Shown here: in pieces, positions 1-8,713 of the stretch
Position numbering within the stretch: the stretch's first letter is position 1
Layout of the letters: every line of letters starts with the position of its first letter
From: Streptomyces sp. R41
GTDB taxonomy: Bacteria; Actinomycetota; Actinomycetes; Streptomycetales; Streptomycetaceae
Assembly (NCBI RefSeq): GCF_041053055.1
Contig: NZ_CP163443.1
Location: 2,232,001-2,296,000, forward strand
Direction: 5' to 3'
Length of the DNA: 64,000 bases
Position numbers and translations under genes: made by a program
Notes under the pieces: generated by a model
The model's database searches: none
Told to the model about the DNA's origin: nothing
The model's input: only the letters and a program-made list of their open reading frames with translations

Positions 1-68
1 TGTGTGGTGTGCGGCAGATGGTCCTCGGTGCGAGGGCCCGTGATGGTGTCAGAGCTTTTGAAGTCCAT
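1..68 (-). CDS. cvnD: CvnD-type small GTPase, N-terminal fragment (runs off window)
   Basis: Only the first 22 codons are inside the window, beginning MDFKSSDTIT. The ATG lies inside the 3' end of the DUF742 gene (20-nt overlap), the usual arrangement of the fourth conservon gene, which encodes a Ras/MglA-like GTPase that works with CvnA-C at the membrane. No GTP-binding motif is visible because the P-loop would lie beyond the edge, so the call rests on position, the MDF-type start and operon order. Confidence 0.7.
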   Translation of the reverse strand, partial: MDFKSSDTITGPRTEDHLPHTT

Positions 69-471
69 GCATCACCGCTTCGAGGAGGGAACGGTCGGGG
101 AGCGCCTGACGGACGATCGGGGCGCGCGCCTGTACCAGTTCGGCCGCCAGCAGCTCGGTGAGCAGGACGGTCACCACGCTGAACGGCAGGTTGAGATAGG
201 CCGAGAGCTCGGCCGCGGACAGAGGGGCCTTGCAGAGCCGCAGCAGCGCCGACTGCTCCGGCTGGGTGGCGGGCGGCGGCGCGTCGGCGCGCGCCACGAT
301 TAACGTGACCAGGTCGATGTCGGCCCGGTCGCCGCCCTCCCCTCCGCCCGTGAGCACATACAGGCGACCGGGATCCTTGGGGTTCTCCTCGCCCTCCGGA
401 GCGGGACCCGCTTTGGGTGGCTCCGGGGGTTCTTCCTTGGGGTAGCGCCGCCGGCGTTGCGGAGGAGTCAT
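49..471 (-). CDS. cvnC: DUF742 conservon protein CvnC
   Basis: A 140-residue DUF742 protein. The first 35 residues are basic and proline-rich (PPQRRRRYPKEEPPEPPK) and probably disordered. The rest is a winged-helix-like domain running from RLYVLTGG to a C-terminal LQKL. CvnC is thought to bridge the roadblock protein and the GTPase in a membrane complex resembling eukaryotic G-protein signalling. Its ATG overlaps the cvnB stop by 4 nt, and its own 3' end overlaps the cvnD start, so translation is coupled. Length and order are normal for the family. Confidence 0.93.
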   Translation of the reverse strand: MTPPQRRRRYPKEEPPEPPKAGPAPEGEENPKDPGRLYVLTGGGEGGDRADIDLVTLIVARADAPPPATQPEQSALLRLCKAPLSAAELSAYLNLPFSVVTVLLTELLAAELVQARAPIVRQALPDRSLLEAVMHGLQKL

Positions 472-875
472 ACGGTCTGCCCGTTGCGCCGCGGCGGACT
501 CGTCAGATGGGCGCCGATCCGTACGACGAGGTCACGCATGCGGTTGCTCATCAGCCCGGGCTCCGCGGTCTGGTTGGCGAGCACCGCGAGATACGCGTTG
601 GGCCCCGCGGACATCAGATAGAAGTAGCCGCCGTTGATCTCGATGATGACCATGCGCATCCGGCCGTCACTGCGGGGGATCTCGCTCGCGACGGCTCCGG
701 CCAGGCTCTGCAGGCCCGCGCAGGCCGCGGCGACACGGTCGGCGGCGTCCGGATCGCCGCCGTAGCGGGCGATGCGCAGTCCGTCGGCGGAGAGCACCAC
801 GATCTGCTGGATGCCTGGTACGCCGTCGGCGAGCTCCTTGAGCATCCAGTCGAAGTTGGCTCGCTGCTGGATCAC
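468..875 (-). CDS. cvnB: Roadblock/LC7 domain protein CvnB
   Basis: A 135-residue roadblock/LC7 protein, a small alpha/beta fold acting as regulator or exchange partner of the conservon GTPase. Typical stretches are the N-terminal helix NFDWMLKELADGVPG, the strand pair VVLSADGLRIA, and ANQTAEPGLMSNRMRDLV near the end. Start ATG overlaps the cvnA stop by 4 nt. No membrane segment or signal is present. In the rar conservon of S. coelicolor the four proteins form a membrane complex that represses aerial mycelium formation; assignment to that paralogue is from neighbouring genes, not sequence. Confidence 0.94.
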   Translation of the reverse strand: MIQQRANFDWMLKELADGVPGIQQIVVLSADGLRIARYGGDPDAADRVAAACAGLQSLAGAVASEIPRSDGRMRMVIIEINGGYFYLMSAGPNAYLAVLANQTAEPGLMSNRMRDLVVRIGAHLTSPPRRNGQTV

Positions 876-2464
876 TTGAGGTCCCCCTCGTCGTCGGCCT
901 CGACAGGGGCCGGCTCGTTGTTCCTGGTGAATGCGGTCGGGTCCGGGTCACCCTTGAGTCCGTTCATGAACGCCTCGACCCACAGGCCCGGTTCGGGCTC
1001 CTTCTCCTCCGGGACGGGCTCGGGCGACCATGCGGAGGCCGCTGCGGCCTTGGCCTCGGCAGCCTCCGCCTCGGCCCGGGCGGCCTCGGCGAACCGCTGG
1101 CTGAGCGGGACCTTGACCCGGCTGCGACGCTGCGGCAGCCCGTTGGCCGTCCATTCGGTCACCGTGGGGACGTCGTCCTCCATGGCCTCGCCCGTCGGGG
1201 AGGGGATCCGGGGGCCGGTCGTCGGACGGCGCTTCTTGGGCTTGCGTGCCGGACCCTCGACACCGCCGGTGTCCACACCCGTCACGGAGGCCGCGCCGAC
1301 GCCGTGCGCGAGACCGGGGGCCGGGTCGGTGGTGAGCATGTCGCGGGGCGCGACGAGGACGGCGCGGACACCGCCGTACGCGGACTGCCGCAGCGAGATC
1401 TGCATGTTGTACATCTGCGCGAGTCGGCCAACGACGGCCATGCCGAGCCGCGGAGCCTGGCCCATGACGTTCGGGTCGACGCCGGCCGCGGCCAGTCGGA
1501 GCAGCTCCTCGATCTTTCCGCGGGCCTCGTCGCTGAGGCTGACGCCGCCGTCCTCGATCTCGATGGCGACGCCGGTCTGCACCTCGATGGCGGTCACGTG
1601 CACCTTGGTGTGCGGCGGCGAGTAGCGCGTGGCGTTGTCGAGGAGCTCGGCCAGGGCGTGGATGAGCGGTTCGACGGATACGCCCTTGACGGCGACGTCG
1701 ACGATGTTGTGCAGCTCGATGCGGCGGTACTCGAGGATCCGGGACATCGCGCCGCGCAGCACGCTGAACAGCGATACGGGCTGGGGCCATTGGCGTCCGG
1801 GACGGCCGCCGCCGAGGACGGCGATGGAGTCGGCGAGGCGGCCGATCAGCGCGGTGCCGTGGTCGATGCGCAGGAGGTCGTCGAAGACCTCGGGGTTGCG
1901 CCCGTGGTCCTCCTCCATCTCACGCAGTTCCTTGTTCTGCTGGTGGACGATGGCCTGGACGCGCCGGGCGATATTGACGAAGGAGCGCTGCGCCGCGTCG
2001 CGCATCGACTCCTCGATGTCGATGATCTTGAGCAGCGTCTTCAGCAGGTCGCGCTGCGCCTCGGGGATTCCGCGGTGGTCCGGGTTGTCTCGGCCCAGGG
2101 TGCGAATCACCTCTGCGGGGGAATCGCCGCCGCGCAGCTGGTCGAGCGCGGCGGGCAGGACGTTCTCGTGCAGGTACACGATGTCCTGGTCGTGGGCGGC
2201 GATGCGCTGTTCCAAGTAAGCGGTGCGTCGCGCGAGTTCGGCGCGAAGGTCGCGGGCGATGCGGCCGCGGCGTACGGCTTCGGCGCCGATCACGACGACC
2301 AGGAGCGTCGCGATGCCGCCGCACCAGCCGACGGCGGCCCGGGCCGGGTCGGTCACGACGGCGACGGCGGCTCCGGTCGCCGCGGCCATCAGTATGGCCG
2401 GCAGCAACAGCACGCGCGCGTAGGGAAGTTCACGGCCACCGGGAGGCGATTGAACACTCACCAT
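872..2464 (-). CDS. cvnA: Conservon sensor kinase-like ATPase CvnA (RarA-type)
   Basis: A 530-residue membrane histidine-kinase-like protein. The start MVSVQSPPGG is preferred over the 36-codon-longer frame because a GAGGG box lies just upstream and two hydrophobic segments (about residues 17-37 and 44-60) follow directly. A coiled-coil region comes next, then a HATPase_c domain with the N-box ELLDNATRYSPP and the glycine-rich EDGG and LGMAVVGRLA segments. The C-terminal 150 residues are Ala/Glu/Pro-rich and look disordered. First gene of the conservon operon. The helicase, tat and paf neighbours suggest conservon 9 (rarA in S. coelicolor); this is an inference from recalled synteny. Confidence 0.92.
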   Translation of the reverse strand: MVSVQSPPGGRELPYARVLLLPAILMAAATGAAVAVVTDPARAAVGWCGGIATLLVVVIGAEAVRRGRIARDLRAELARRTAYLEQRIAAHDQDIVYLHENVLPAALDQLRGGDSPAEVIRTLGRDNPDHRGIPEAQRDLLKTLLKIIDIEESMRDAAQRSFVNIARRVQAIVHQQNKELREMEEDHGRNPEVFDDLLRIDHGTALIGRLADSIAVLGGGRPGRQWPQPVSLFSVLRGAMSRILEYRRIELHNIVDVAVKGVSVEPLIHALAELLDNATRYSPPHTKVHVTAIEVQTGVAIEIEDGGVSLSDEARGKIEELLRLAAAGVDPNVMGQAPRLGMAVVGRLAQMYNMQISLRQSAYGGVRAVLVAPRDMLTTDPAPGLAHGVGAASVTGVDTGGVEGPARKPKKRRPTTGPRIPSPTGEAMEDDVPTVTEWTANGLPQRRSRVKVPLSQRFAEAARAEAEAAEAKAAAASAWSPEPVPEEKEPEPGLWVEAFMNGLKGDPDPTAFTRNNEPAPVEADDEGDLK

Positions 2465-2797
2465 GTATGCCCTCTGAGACAAATCGACTGGGGGGGTCGG
2501 GGAAGGTTGTGGGGGAAACGGCAGGGTCAAACTGAATCTTCGGAACTTTTGGGAACAAGCGCACGAATACACCTCAACTCGGTGCGCTGCGGGCGAGCTT
2601 AGTCCGACCGGATCATCGCTGTGTCATATTCAGCAAGCACCTGAAATCGCCTTCGGGACAGGAGTACCCTCGGTCTATTTACACGCTGAGGCTTCGTTCG
2701 CACACGGTGCGTGACGGCGTACGGGCATACGAATGCCACCCCCCGGAGGGGTGAGACCTCCGGGAACTCCTTCTCGGATTCCGGCTCGGATTCCGGC
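2465..2797. other. Intergenic region upstream of cvnA and downstream of tetR
   Basis: 333 bp without a credible gene. It must hold the cvnA promoter (read leftwards), but no clear -35/-10 pair was recognised. It also holds a compact hairpin (2742-2764) and the end of the 12-bp repeat array that starts inside the tetR stop codon. Confidence 0.6.
2742..2764 (-). terminator. Hairpin downstream of tetR
   Basis: Perfect 8-bp inverted repeat CCCGGAGG / CCTCCGGG with a 7-nt loop, 34 nt past the tetR stop. No T-run follows, so terminator function is inferred from position and stability only. Confidence 0.5.
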
Positions 2798-2809
2798 TCA
2801 GATTCCGGC
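2774..2809 (-). repeat. Three 12-bp tandem repeats spanning the tetR stop codon
   Basis: Read on the minus strand the units are GCCGGAATCTGA (2798-2809, contains the TGA stop) and two copies of GCCGGAATCCGA (2786-2797, 2774-2785). The first unit is coding; the other two follow the stop. Confidence 0.85.
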
Positions 2810-3424
2810 GATCCGCAGCGCCGCGTCCGCCGTGGCCTCGGCGAACGCCGACACCGGCCGTTCCGGATCCGAGCGGTGCACGAGGATGACTCCCTCGATC
2901 AGCCCGAACAGCAGATCCGTCCGCAGATCCAGCTCACTCTTGGCGAGCGCGCCCCCCGCCGGCGTCGCGGCGAGCAACTGCCGGTAGGCGTCCTTGAGTT
3001 CGGCCCGTACGGCATGGAAGCCCGCGAAGCGTTCGGTGCGCACCTCGGGCAGCAGATAGAGCCCACCGAGGTTGTGCGGGCCGCCGCAGAGCAGCTCCAC
3101 GTCCGTACGGCACAGCTCCCACAGTCGGCCCTCCGCCGGGGTCCCGTCGTCCGCGAGGAGCTCACGGGCGAGGGTCAGCGAGGGCGTGACCGTGGACTCC
3201 AGGAGCTCGGCGAGCAGTTCTTCCTTGCCGGAGACGTAGTGGTACATGGACGCCTGGCGCATGCCGGCCCGCTCGGCGACGGCACGGGTGGTCGTCGCGG
3301 CGTAGCCGCGCGTGGTGAACAACTCGGCGGCGGCGTCGAGCAGTTCGGCGCGCGGGGTCAGCCCGCTGTCCGGCCGCTGCGATGCGCGTGGCCTGCCGAC
3401 GCGTCGTCCACCACCGGTTCCCAT
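2798..3424 (-). CDS. TetR family regulator of the carboxylase/allophanate operon
   Basis: A 208-residue TetR-type repressor. The start MGTGGGRRVGRP is chosen because the N-terminal three-helix DNA-binding domain follows at about residues 25-70 (ELLDAAAELFTTRGY, then AVAERAGMRQASMYHYV). The longer frame adds an arginine-rich leader with no domain. The C-terminal ligand domain is unspecialised, so the inducer cannot be read; a product or substrate of the adjacent nitrogen pathway is likely. It is divergent from the DUF1989/carboxylase operon, and a perfect palindrome sits 33 bp before that operon's first start codon. Its own stop lies in a 12-bp repeat array. Confidence 0.88.
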   Translation of the reverse strand: MGTGGGRRVGRPRASQRPDSGLTPRAELLDAAAELFTTRGYAATTTRAVAERAGMRQASMYHYVSGKEELLAELLESTVTPSLTLARELLADDGTPAEGRLWELCRTDVELLCGGPHNLGGLYLLPEVRTERFAGFHAVRAELKDAYRQLLAATPAGGALAKSELDLRTDLLFGLIEGVILVHRSDPERPVSAFAEATADAALRIAGI

Positions 3425-3493
3425 GCGTTCGATCCTAACTGCGGGCCGTACGCGGCCGGTCGCACCCATGCGGCGGAGCCGCACGACGCCACA

Positions 3494-3513
3494 GCCCCGC
3501 ACCCCTGCGGGGC
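3494..3513. promoter_or_regulatory. Hairpin in the tetR / DUF1989 divergent region
   Basis: Perfect 7-bp inverted repeat GCCCCGC / GCGGGGC with loop ACCCCT; a smaller one (TGCGGC GGA GCCGCA) lies at 3469-3483. Both are on the tetR side of the divergent promoter region. No guanidine riboswitch consensus was recognised. Function unknown. Confidence 0.3.
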
Positions 3514-3580
3514 GCTCCCGTGAGGGATCGGTAACCCGACGGCAACGCACGAGACACGGCATCGACCCGACCCGCCCCTA

Positions 3581-3602
3581 ATTTCTGTCGGGCGACAGAA
3601 AT
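3581..3602. promoter_or_regulatory. Probable TetR operator (perfect 10-bp inverted repeat)
   Basis: Arms ATTTCTGTCG and CGACAGAAAT are exact complements separated by GG. The site lies 33 bp upstream of the first DUF1989 start and overlaps TAATTT (3579-3584), a plausible -10. The size, symmetry and position between a divergent TetR gene and its neighbour are those of a TetR operator. It is AT-richer than the surrounding DNA. Confidence 0.75.
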
Positions 3603-3634
3603 GACCCGAGCCGTCAACAGCCGGAGGTCCCGCG

Positions 3635-4459
3635 ATGGCGACAGCGACCACTTACGGAGCCCGCGACCACGCCCGATCCCAGGAAGGCACTCGCGCCGAG
3701 GCCATGCCCGTCGTCCCGGCGAGTGCCTGGCCGACGCCCCCCTGCGAGGCGGGCCACCTGGTGTGGGCGGAGACGGTGGCGGGCGGCAACTACACGCACA
3801 AGGTGCTGGCCCGCGGCACCGAGCTGCGGCTGACCGACCTGCGCGGCGAGGCGTGCGCGCACCTCCTGCTGTACGTCGCCGACCGGCCCTGGGAGCGCCT
3901 GAACGTGGCGGACACGGTCAAGGTCCAGTGGAACGCCTACCTGGGCGAGGGGCAGCTGCTCCTGTCCGACCAGGGGCGAGTGCTGGCCTCGGTGATCGCC
4001 GACACCTCCGGGCGGCACGACGCGCTGTGCGGCACCTCCACGCTCGTACGGAACACGGAGCGGTACGGGGACGGTACGCCGCAGTCTCCCTCCCCGGCCG
4101 GCCGCGAGCTGTTCAAGCTGGCCGCCGCCAAGAACGGCCTCCAGCCGCGTGATCTGCCGCCGTCGCTCTCCTTCTTCCAGGGCGTGGAAGTCCGCGACGA
4201 CGGCTCGCTGGACTTCACCGGCTCGGCCGGGCCCGGCGGCAGCGTGACCCTGCGCGCCGAGCAGGACGTCACCGTACTGATCGCGAACGTGCCGCACCCG
4301 GCCGATCCCCGGCCTGAGTACATGAGCACCCCGCTGGAGGTGCTCGCCTGGCGCTCGGAGGCGACCAAGCCGGGCGACCCGCTGTGGGAGGCGACGCCCG
4401 AGGGCCGCCGCGCCTTCCTGAACACCGCCGAATTCCTTGCCGCGAGGGGGATCGCATGA
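3635..4459 (+). CDS. DUF1989 protein, carboxylase-associated subunit 1 (UAAP1 / carboxyguanidine deiminase subunit)
   Basis: A 274-residue DUF1989 protein, older name urea-amidolyase-associated protein. Family members paired this way with a carboxylase and allophanate hydrolase are reported to form a heteromeric carboxyguanidine deiminase (CgdAB), turning carboxyguanidine into allophanate plus ammonia. Conserved stretches are GNYTHKVLARGTELRLTDL, the cysteine segment HDALCGTSTL near the middle, and VLIANVPHP near the end. Start supported by GGAGG 7 nt upstream. The stop overlaps the next start as ATGA. Which of the two DUF1989 proteins is subunit A or B was not decided. Confidence 0.88.
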   Translation: MATATTYGARDHARSQEGTRAEAMPVVPASAWPTPPCEAGHLVWAETVAGGNYTHKVLARGTELRLTDLRGEACAHLLLYVADRPWERLNVADTVKVQWNAYLGEGQLLLSDQGRVLASVIADTSGRHDALCGTSTLVRNTERYGDGTPQSPSPAGRELFKLAAAKNGLQPRDLPPSLSFFQGVEVRDDGSLDFTGSAGPGGSVTLRAEQDVTVLIANVPHPADPRPEYMSTPLEVLAWRSEATKPGDPLWEATPEGRRAFLNTAEFLAARGIA

Positions 4460-5055
4460 CCCGCACCGTTGTTCCGGCCCGGGCCGCCTGGTCTGCCGTC
4501 GTCCGCGCCGGCCAGACGCTCACCGTCACCGATCTGCACGGCAACCAGGCCGTCGACTTCCTGGTGTACGACGCCCACGACACCGCCGTGCGCTACAGCG
4601 CGCCCGACACGATCCACGCGCAGGGCAACCTCTTCCTGACCACGGGCAGCGTGCTCATGTCCAACGAGCACACGCCGCTGATGACCGTCGTGGCTGACGA
4701 GGTCGGCCGGCACGACACGGTCGGCGGTGCCTGCTCCAAGGAGTCGAACACGCTGCGGTACGGGCACCACACCTGGTCCCAGCACGCCTGCGTGGACAAC
4801 TTCCTCGCGGAGGGGGCCAAGTACGGCCTCGGCAAACGGGATCTCGTCTCGAACATCAACTGGTACATGAACGTGCCGGTCGAGAAGGACGGCACCCTCG
4901 GCATCGTCGACGGCATCTCGGCCCCGGGGCTCGAGCTCACCCTGCGCGCCGAGCGCGATGTGATCGTGCTGGTCTCCAACTGCCCTCAGATCAACAACCC
5001 TTGCAACGGCTTCGAGCCGACCGCCGTGGAGATGACCATCGGGGCGCCGGAATGA
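4456..5055 (+). CDS. DUF1989 protein, carboxylase-associated subunit 2 (UAAP2 / carboxyguanidine deiminase subunit)
   Basis: A 199-residue DUF1989 protein starting MTRTVVPARAAW at the ATGA overlap with the preceding gene; a start 72 nt earlier would overlap more and lacks a ribosome site. It has LTVTDLHGNQAVDFLVYDA, the cysteine segment HDTVGGACSKESN, and VIVLVSNCPQINNPCNGF at the C terminus, the same signature series as its partner but more complete in cysteines. Expected to act as a heteromer with the upstream protein. Ends in another ATGA overlap with the carboxylase, so the three are translationally coupled. Confidence 0.88.
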   Translation: MTRTVVPARAAWSAVVRAGQTLTVTDLHGNQAVDFLVYDAHDTAVRYSAPDTIHAQGNLFLTTGSVLMSNEHTPLMTVVADEVGRHDTVGGACSKESNTLRYGHHTWSQHACVDNFLAEGAKYGLGKRDLVSNINWYMNVPVEKDGTLGIVDGISAPGLELTLRAERDVIVLVSNCPQINNPCNGFEPTAVEMTIGAPE

Positions 5056-8000
5056 CCTTCGACACGCTGCTCGTCGCCAACCGGGGCGAGATCGCGGTGC
5101 GGATCATCCGGACGGCCCGCGAACTCGGCCTGCGCACGGTCGCCGTGTACTCCGACCCCGACCGCGGCGCACCTCACGTCCGGCTCGCCGACGAGGCGGT
5201 ACGGCTGGGGCCCGCGCCCGCGAAGGAGTCGTACCTCGACGCCGACCTCGTCCTGAAGGCGGCCAAGGACACCGGTGCCGGGGCGATCCACCCCGGGTAC
5301 GGCTTCCTGTCCGAGGACGCGGCGTTCGCGCGGCGCTGCGAGGACGCCGGGATCGTGTTCGTGGGGCCGACTCCGGATCAGCTGGAGCTGTTCGGCGCGA
5401 AGCACACGGCGCGGGCGGCGGCCGAAGCTGCGGGCGTACCGCTGGCGCCGGGTACGGGGCTCCTCCCGGGCCTTCCACAAGCTCTGGAGGCCGCCGAGCG
5501 CATCGGCTATCCCGTCATGCTCAAGGCCACCGGCGGTGGCGGCGGCATCGGTATGTCGGCATGTCGCTCCACCGACGAGTTGACCGAGGCCTGGGAGCGG
5601 GTGCAGCGCGTCGCCGCCGCCTCCTTCTCCTCCGCGGGGGTCTTCCTGGAGCGCCTGGTCGAGCACGCCCGCCATGTCGAGGTGCAGGTCTTCGGCGACG
5701 GCCGGGGCCGTGTCGTCACCTTCGGCGACCGCGACTGCTCGCTCCAGCGCCGCAACCAGAAGGTGCTGGAGGAGGCTCCGGCCCCGGGACTGCCCTCCCG
5801 TGTGCGCGACCAACTCGCCTCTTGCGCCCGAGACTTGTGCGCCTCGGTGGACTACCGCTCGGCCGGAACGGTCGAGTTCGTCTACGACGCCGCCCGCGAG
5901 GAGGCCTACTTCCTGGAGGTCAACACCCGGCTCCAGGTGGAGCATCCGGTCACCGAGGAGATCTACGGCGTCGACCTCGTCGCCTGGATGCTGCGGCTGG
6001 CGCGCGGGGAATCGGATGTCGTACGGGACCCGGGGGCGCCCCGCGGTCATGCCGTCGAGGCCCGCGTGTACGCCGAGGACCCCTCGCGCGAACACCGGCC
6101 GAGCGCGGGCCTGTTGACGCGGGTCGAGTTCCCCGGCGGCATCCGCGTGGACGGCTGGGTCGAGACGGGCACCGAGGTGACCACGTCGTACGACCCGATG
6201 CTCGCGAAGGTCATCGCATACGGCCCGGACCGGGCGCACGCCCTGGAACGCCTCGACGACGCGCTGGCCAGGACCCGGGTCGACGGCATCGAGACGAACC
6301 TGGGGCTGGTGCGGGCGGCGCTCGCGGAGGAGACCTTCCGGGCGGCGGCGCACTCGACGGCGACGCTGGCCGCGGTCACCGACCCGACGGCACGCATCGA
6401 GGTCCTCGCCGGCGGCACCCTCACCACCGTCCAGGACTGGCCCGGCCGCACCGGCTACTGGCAGGTGGGTGTGCCGCCGTGCGGCCCGATGGACGACCTG
6501 TCCTTCCGGCTGGGCAACCGGGCGCTCGGCAACCACGAGGGCGCGCCGGGACTCGAATGCACCTTGCAGGGACCGACTCTGCGGTTCACCCACGCCACGA
6601 CCGTGTGTGTCACCGGTGCTCCCGCGCCGGTCACGGTGGACGGCACGGCAGTCACGCAGTGGGAGCCGGTGACGGTTCCCGCGGGAGCCGTACTGGAGGT
6701 GGGCGCCCCCGCCGAGCACGGCCTGCGCACCTATGTGCTGTTCGCGGACGGCGGCCTGGACGTGCCGCCGTTCCTCGGCAGCGCGGCCACGTTCACGCTG
6801 GGCCGGTTCGGCGGGCACGGGGGGCGGACGCTGCGGACCGGGGATGTGCTGCACGGAGGGTCGGTGACGGATCGCGGGGTGCCCGTGCCCCTGGGCGACC
6901 GACCCGTGTTCGCGTCCGCATGGCGGGTCGGCGCGCTCGAAGGCCCGCACGCCGCACCGGAGTTCTTCACCGAGGACGACATCCACGACTTCTACGCCGC
7001 CGACTGGAAGGTCCACTTCAACTCGGCGCGCACGGGTGTACGACTGGTCGGGCCGAAGCCCCGCTGGGCGCGTACGGACGGCGGCGAGGCGGGCCTGCAC
7101 CCCTCCAACATCCACGACACGCCCTACTCGGTGGGCGCGGTCGACTACACGGGTGACATGCCGGTGCTGCTCGGCCCGGACGGCCCCTCGCTCGGCGGCT
7201 TCGTCTGCCCCGCGACGGTCGTCAGCACGGAGCGGTGGAAGCTCGGGCAGTTCCGCCCCGGTGACACGGTGCGCTTCGCGCCGCTCGCCGAGGACGGCTC
7301 GGCGCGGGCCGCGATCGTGGACGGCGGGGTGCTCGCCCGGGACGGTGATGTGACCTTCCGCCGCAGCGGCGACGACAACCTGCTGGTCGAGTTCGGGCCC
7401 ATGCAGCTGGACCTGGCCCTGAGGATGCGCGTCCACGCGCTGATGGAGGCGGTCGCCGAGGCGGATCTCGACGGCGTCACGGACCTGACACCCGGCATTC
7501 GCTCCCTGCAGATCCAGACGGACCCGCGCAGGCTCCCACAGCGCGAACTCCTCGCCACCGTCAGGGAGATCGCCGCGGCGCTCCCCCCTTCGGACCAGCT
7601 GGTGGTCCCCTCCCGCACGGTCCATCTCCCGCTCTCCTGGGACGACCCGGCCACCCGCGAGGCGATCGCCCGCTATATGGCGGGCGTCCGCGACGACGCG
7701 CCCTGGTGCCCGTGGAACATCGAGTTCATCCGCCGTGTGAACGGCCTGGACTCGGTGGAGGACGTGTACCGCACGGTCTTCGACGCGGAGTACCTCGTAC
7801 TGGGCCTGGGCGACGTGTACCTGGGTGCCCCGGTCGCGACCCCACTGGACCCGCGCCACCGCCTGGTCACCACCAAGTACAACCCGGCCCGCACCTGGAC
7901 GGCCGAGAACTCGGTCGGCATCGGCGGCGCGTACCTCTGCGTCTACGGCATGGAGGGCCCCGGCGGCTACCAGTTCGTCGGCCGTACGACCCAGGTCTGG

Positions 8001-8579
8001 TCCGGCTGGCAGCAGCGCGGCGCGTTCGAGCCGGGCTCGCCGTGGCTGCTGCGCTTCTTCGACCGCATCAAGTGGTACCCGGTGTCGCCCGAGGAACTGT
8101 TGCAGCTGCGCGCCGACATCACCTCGGGCCGCTTCGTCCCCCGCATCGAGGAGGGCGAATTCTCCCTGGCCGACTACGAGGCCTTCCTCGCCGAGAACGC
8201 CGACTCCATCGCGGAGTTCCGGTCCCGGCAGGGTGCCGCCTTCTCGACGGAACGGGATGCCTGGGAGGCGGCGGGCGAGTTCGCACGGGCGGAGGCGGCG
8301 ACCGCGCCCGCCGCGACCCCCGTGGAGGTCTCCGTGCCCGAGGGCGGCCGCCTGATCGAGGCCGAATTCGCGGCGTCGGTTTGGCAGCTCAACGTCCGAA
8401 AGGGCGACGCGGTCACTGCCGGCCAGCCCCTCCTCGCCCTGGAAGCGATGAAAATGGAGTCAAGGGTGCCCGCGCCGATGAACGGCATCGTCCAGCAGAT
8501 CCTCGCCAGGCCGGGCGACCAGGTGGAAGCGGGCACGGCCCTGATGGTCCTCGCGCCGACAGGACCAACAGTGTCTTGA
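5052..8579 (+). CDS. Biotin-dependent urea/guanidine carboxylase
   Basis: An 1175-residue multidomain carboxylase. Residues 1-450 are biotin carboxylase with ATP-grasp (ANRGEIAVRIIRTARELG at the start, the glycine loop KATGGGGGIGMS, EVNTRLQVEHPVTEE). A KipA/KipI-type carboxyltransferase region (AHS2 then AHS1) fills about 455-1090. A biotinyl domain with EAMKMES (biotin lysine about K1134) closes the protein. ATP and bicarbonate carboxylate urea to allophanate, or guanidine to carboxyguanidine. The partnering DUF1989 genes favour guanidine, an inference from published work on this gene pairing. The start MTFDTLLVANRG overlaps the previous stop. The stop codon is inside the first unit of a 46-bp repeat. 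Confidence 0.92.
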   Translation: MTFDTLLVANRGEIAVRIIRTARELGLRTVAVYSDPDRGAPHVRLADEAVRLGPAPAKESYLDADLVLKAAKDTGAGAIHPGYGFLSEDAAFARRCEDAGIVFVGPTPDQLELFGAKHTARAAAEAAGVPLAPGTGLLPGLPQALEAAERIGYPVMLKATGGGGGIGMSACRSTDELTEAWERVQRVAAASFSSAGVFLERLVEHARHVEVQVFGDGRGRVVTFGDRDCSLQRRNQKVLEEAPAPGLPSRVRDQLASCARDLCASVDYRSAGTVEFVYDAAREEAYFLEVNTRLQVEHPVTEEIYGVDLVAWMLRLARGESDVVRDPGAPRGHAVEARVYAEDPSREHRPSAGLLTRVEFPGGIRVDGWVETGTEVTTSYDPMLAKVIAYGPDRAHALERLDDALARTRVDGIETNLGLVRAALAEETFRAAAHSTATLAAVTDPTARIEVLAGGTLTTVQDWPGRTGYWQVGVPPCGPMDDLSFRLGNRALGNHEGAPGLECTLQGPTLRFTHATTVCVTGAPAPVTVDGTAVTQWEPVTVPAGAVLEVGAPAEHGLRTYVLFADGGLDVPPFLGSAATFTLGRFGGHGGRTLRTGDVLHGGSVTDRGVPVPLGDRPVFASAWRVGALEGPHAAPEFFTEDDIHDFYAADWKVHFNSARTGVRLVGPKPRWARTDGGEAGLHPSNIHDTPYSVGAVDYTGDMPVLLGPDGPSLGGFVCPATVVSTERWKLGQFRPGDTVRFAPLAEDGSARAAIVDGGVLARDGDVTFRRSGDDNLLVEFGPMQLDLALRMRVHALMEAVAEADLDGVTDLTPGIRSLQIQTDPRRLPQRELLATVREIAAALPPSDQLVVPSRTVHLPLSWDDPATREAIARYMAGVRDDAPWCPWNIEFIRRVNGLDSVEDVYRTVFDAEYLVLGLGDVYLGAPVATPLDPRHRLVTTKYNPARTWTAENSVGIGGAYLCVYGMEGPGGYQFVGRTTQVWSGWQQRGAFEPGSPWLLRFFDRIKWYPVSPEELLQLRADITSGRFVPRIEEGEFSLADYEAFLAENADSIAEFRSRQGAAFSTERDAWEAAGEFARAEAATAPAATPVEVSVPEGGRLIEAEFAASVWQLNVRKGDAVTAGQPLLALEAMKMESRVPAPMNGIVQQILARPGDQVEAGTALMVLAPTGPTVS

Positions 8580-8713
8580 AACCCCGCCCGGTGATCTGTG
8601 GGCGGGCGTTCCGCAGGGCACCTTGAAAACCCGCCGGTCGTCTGTGGGCAGTCGTTCCACAGGGCACCTTGAAAACCCGCCCTTCGTCCGTGGGCAGTCG
8701 TTCCGCAGGGCGG
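8575..8713 (+). repeat. Three imperfect ~46-bp tandem repeats spanning the carboxylase stop codon
   Basis: Units 8575-8621 (47 bp), 8622-8667 (46 bp) and 8668-8713 (46 bp) each open with CTTGAAA(A/C)CCCGCC and close with GTTCC(G/A)CAGGGC. The first contains the TGA stop. Unit 1 also holds a 7-bp stem CCCGCCC / GGGCGGG that has decayed in units 2 and 3. Confidence 0.85.

Noticed and set aside
1304..2602. Long open frame antisense to cvnA
   Set aside because: A typical high-GC shadow; the minus-strand CvnA has clear domains and codon bias.
4986..7859. 957-codon frame antisense to the carboxylase
   Set aside because: Arg/Gly/His-rich shadow; no domain, and the sense protein is well conserved.
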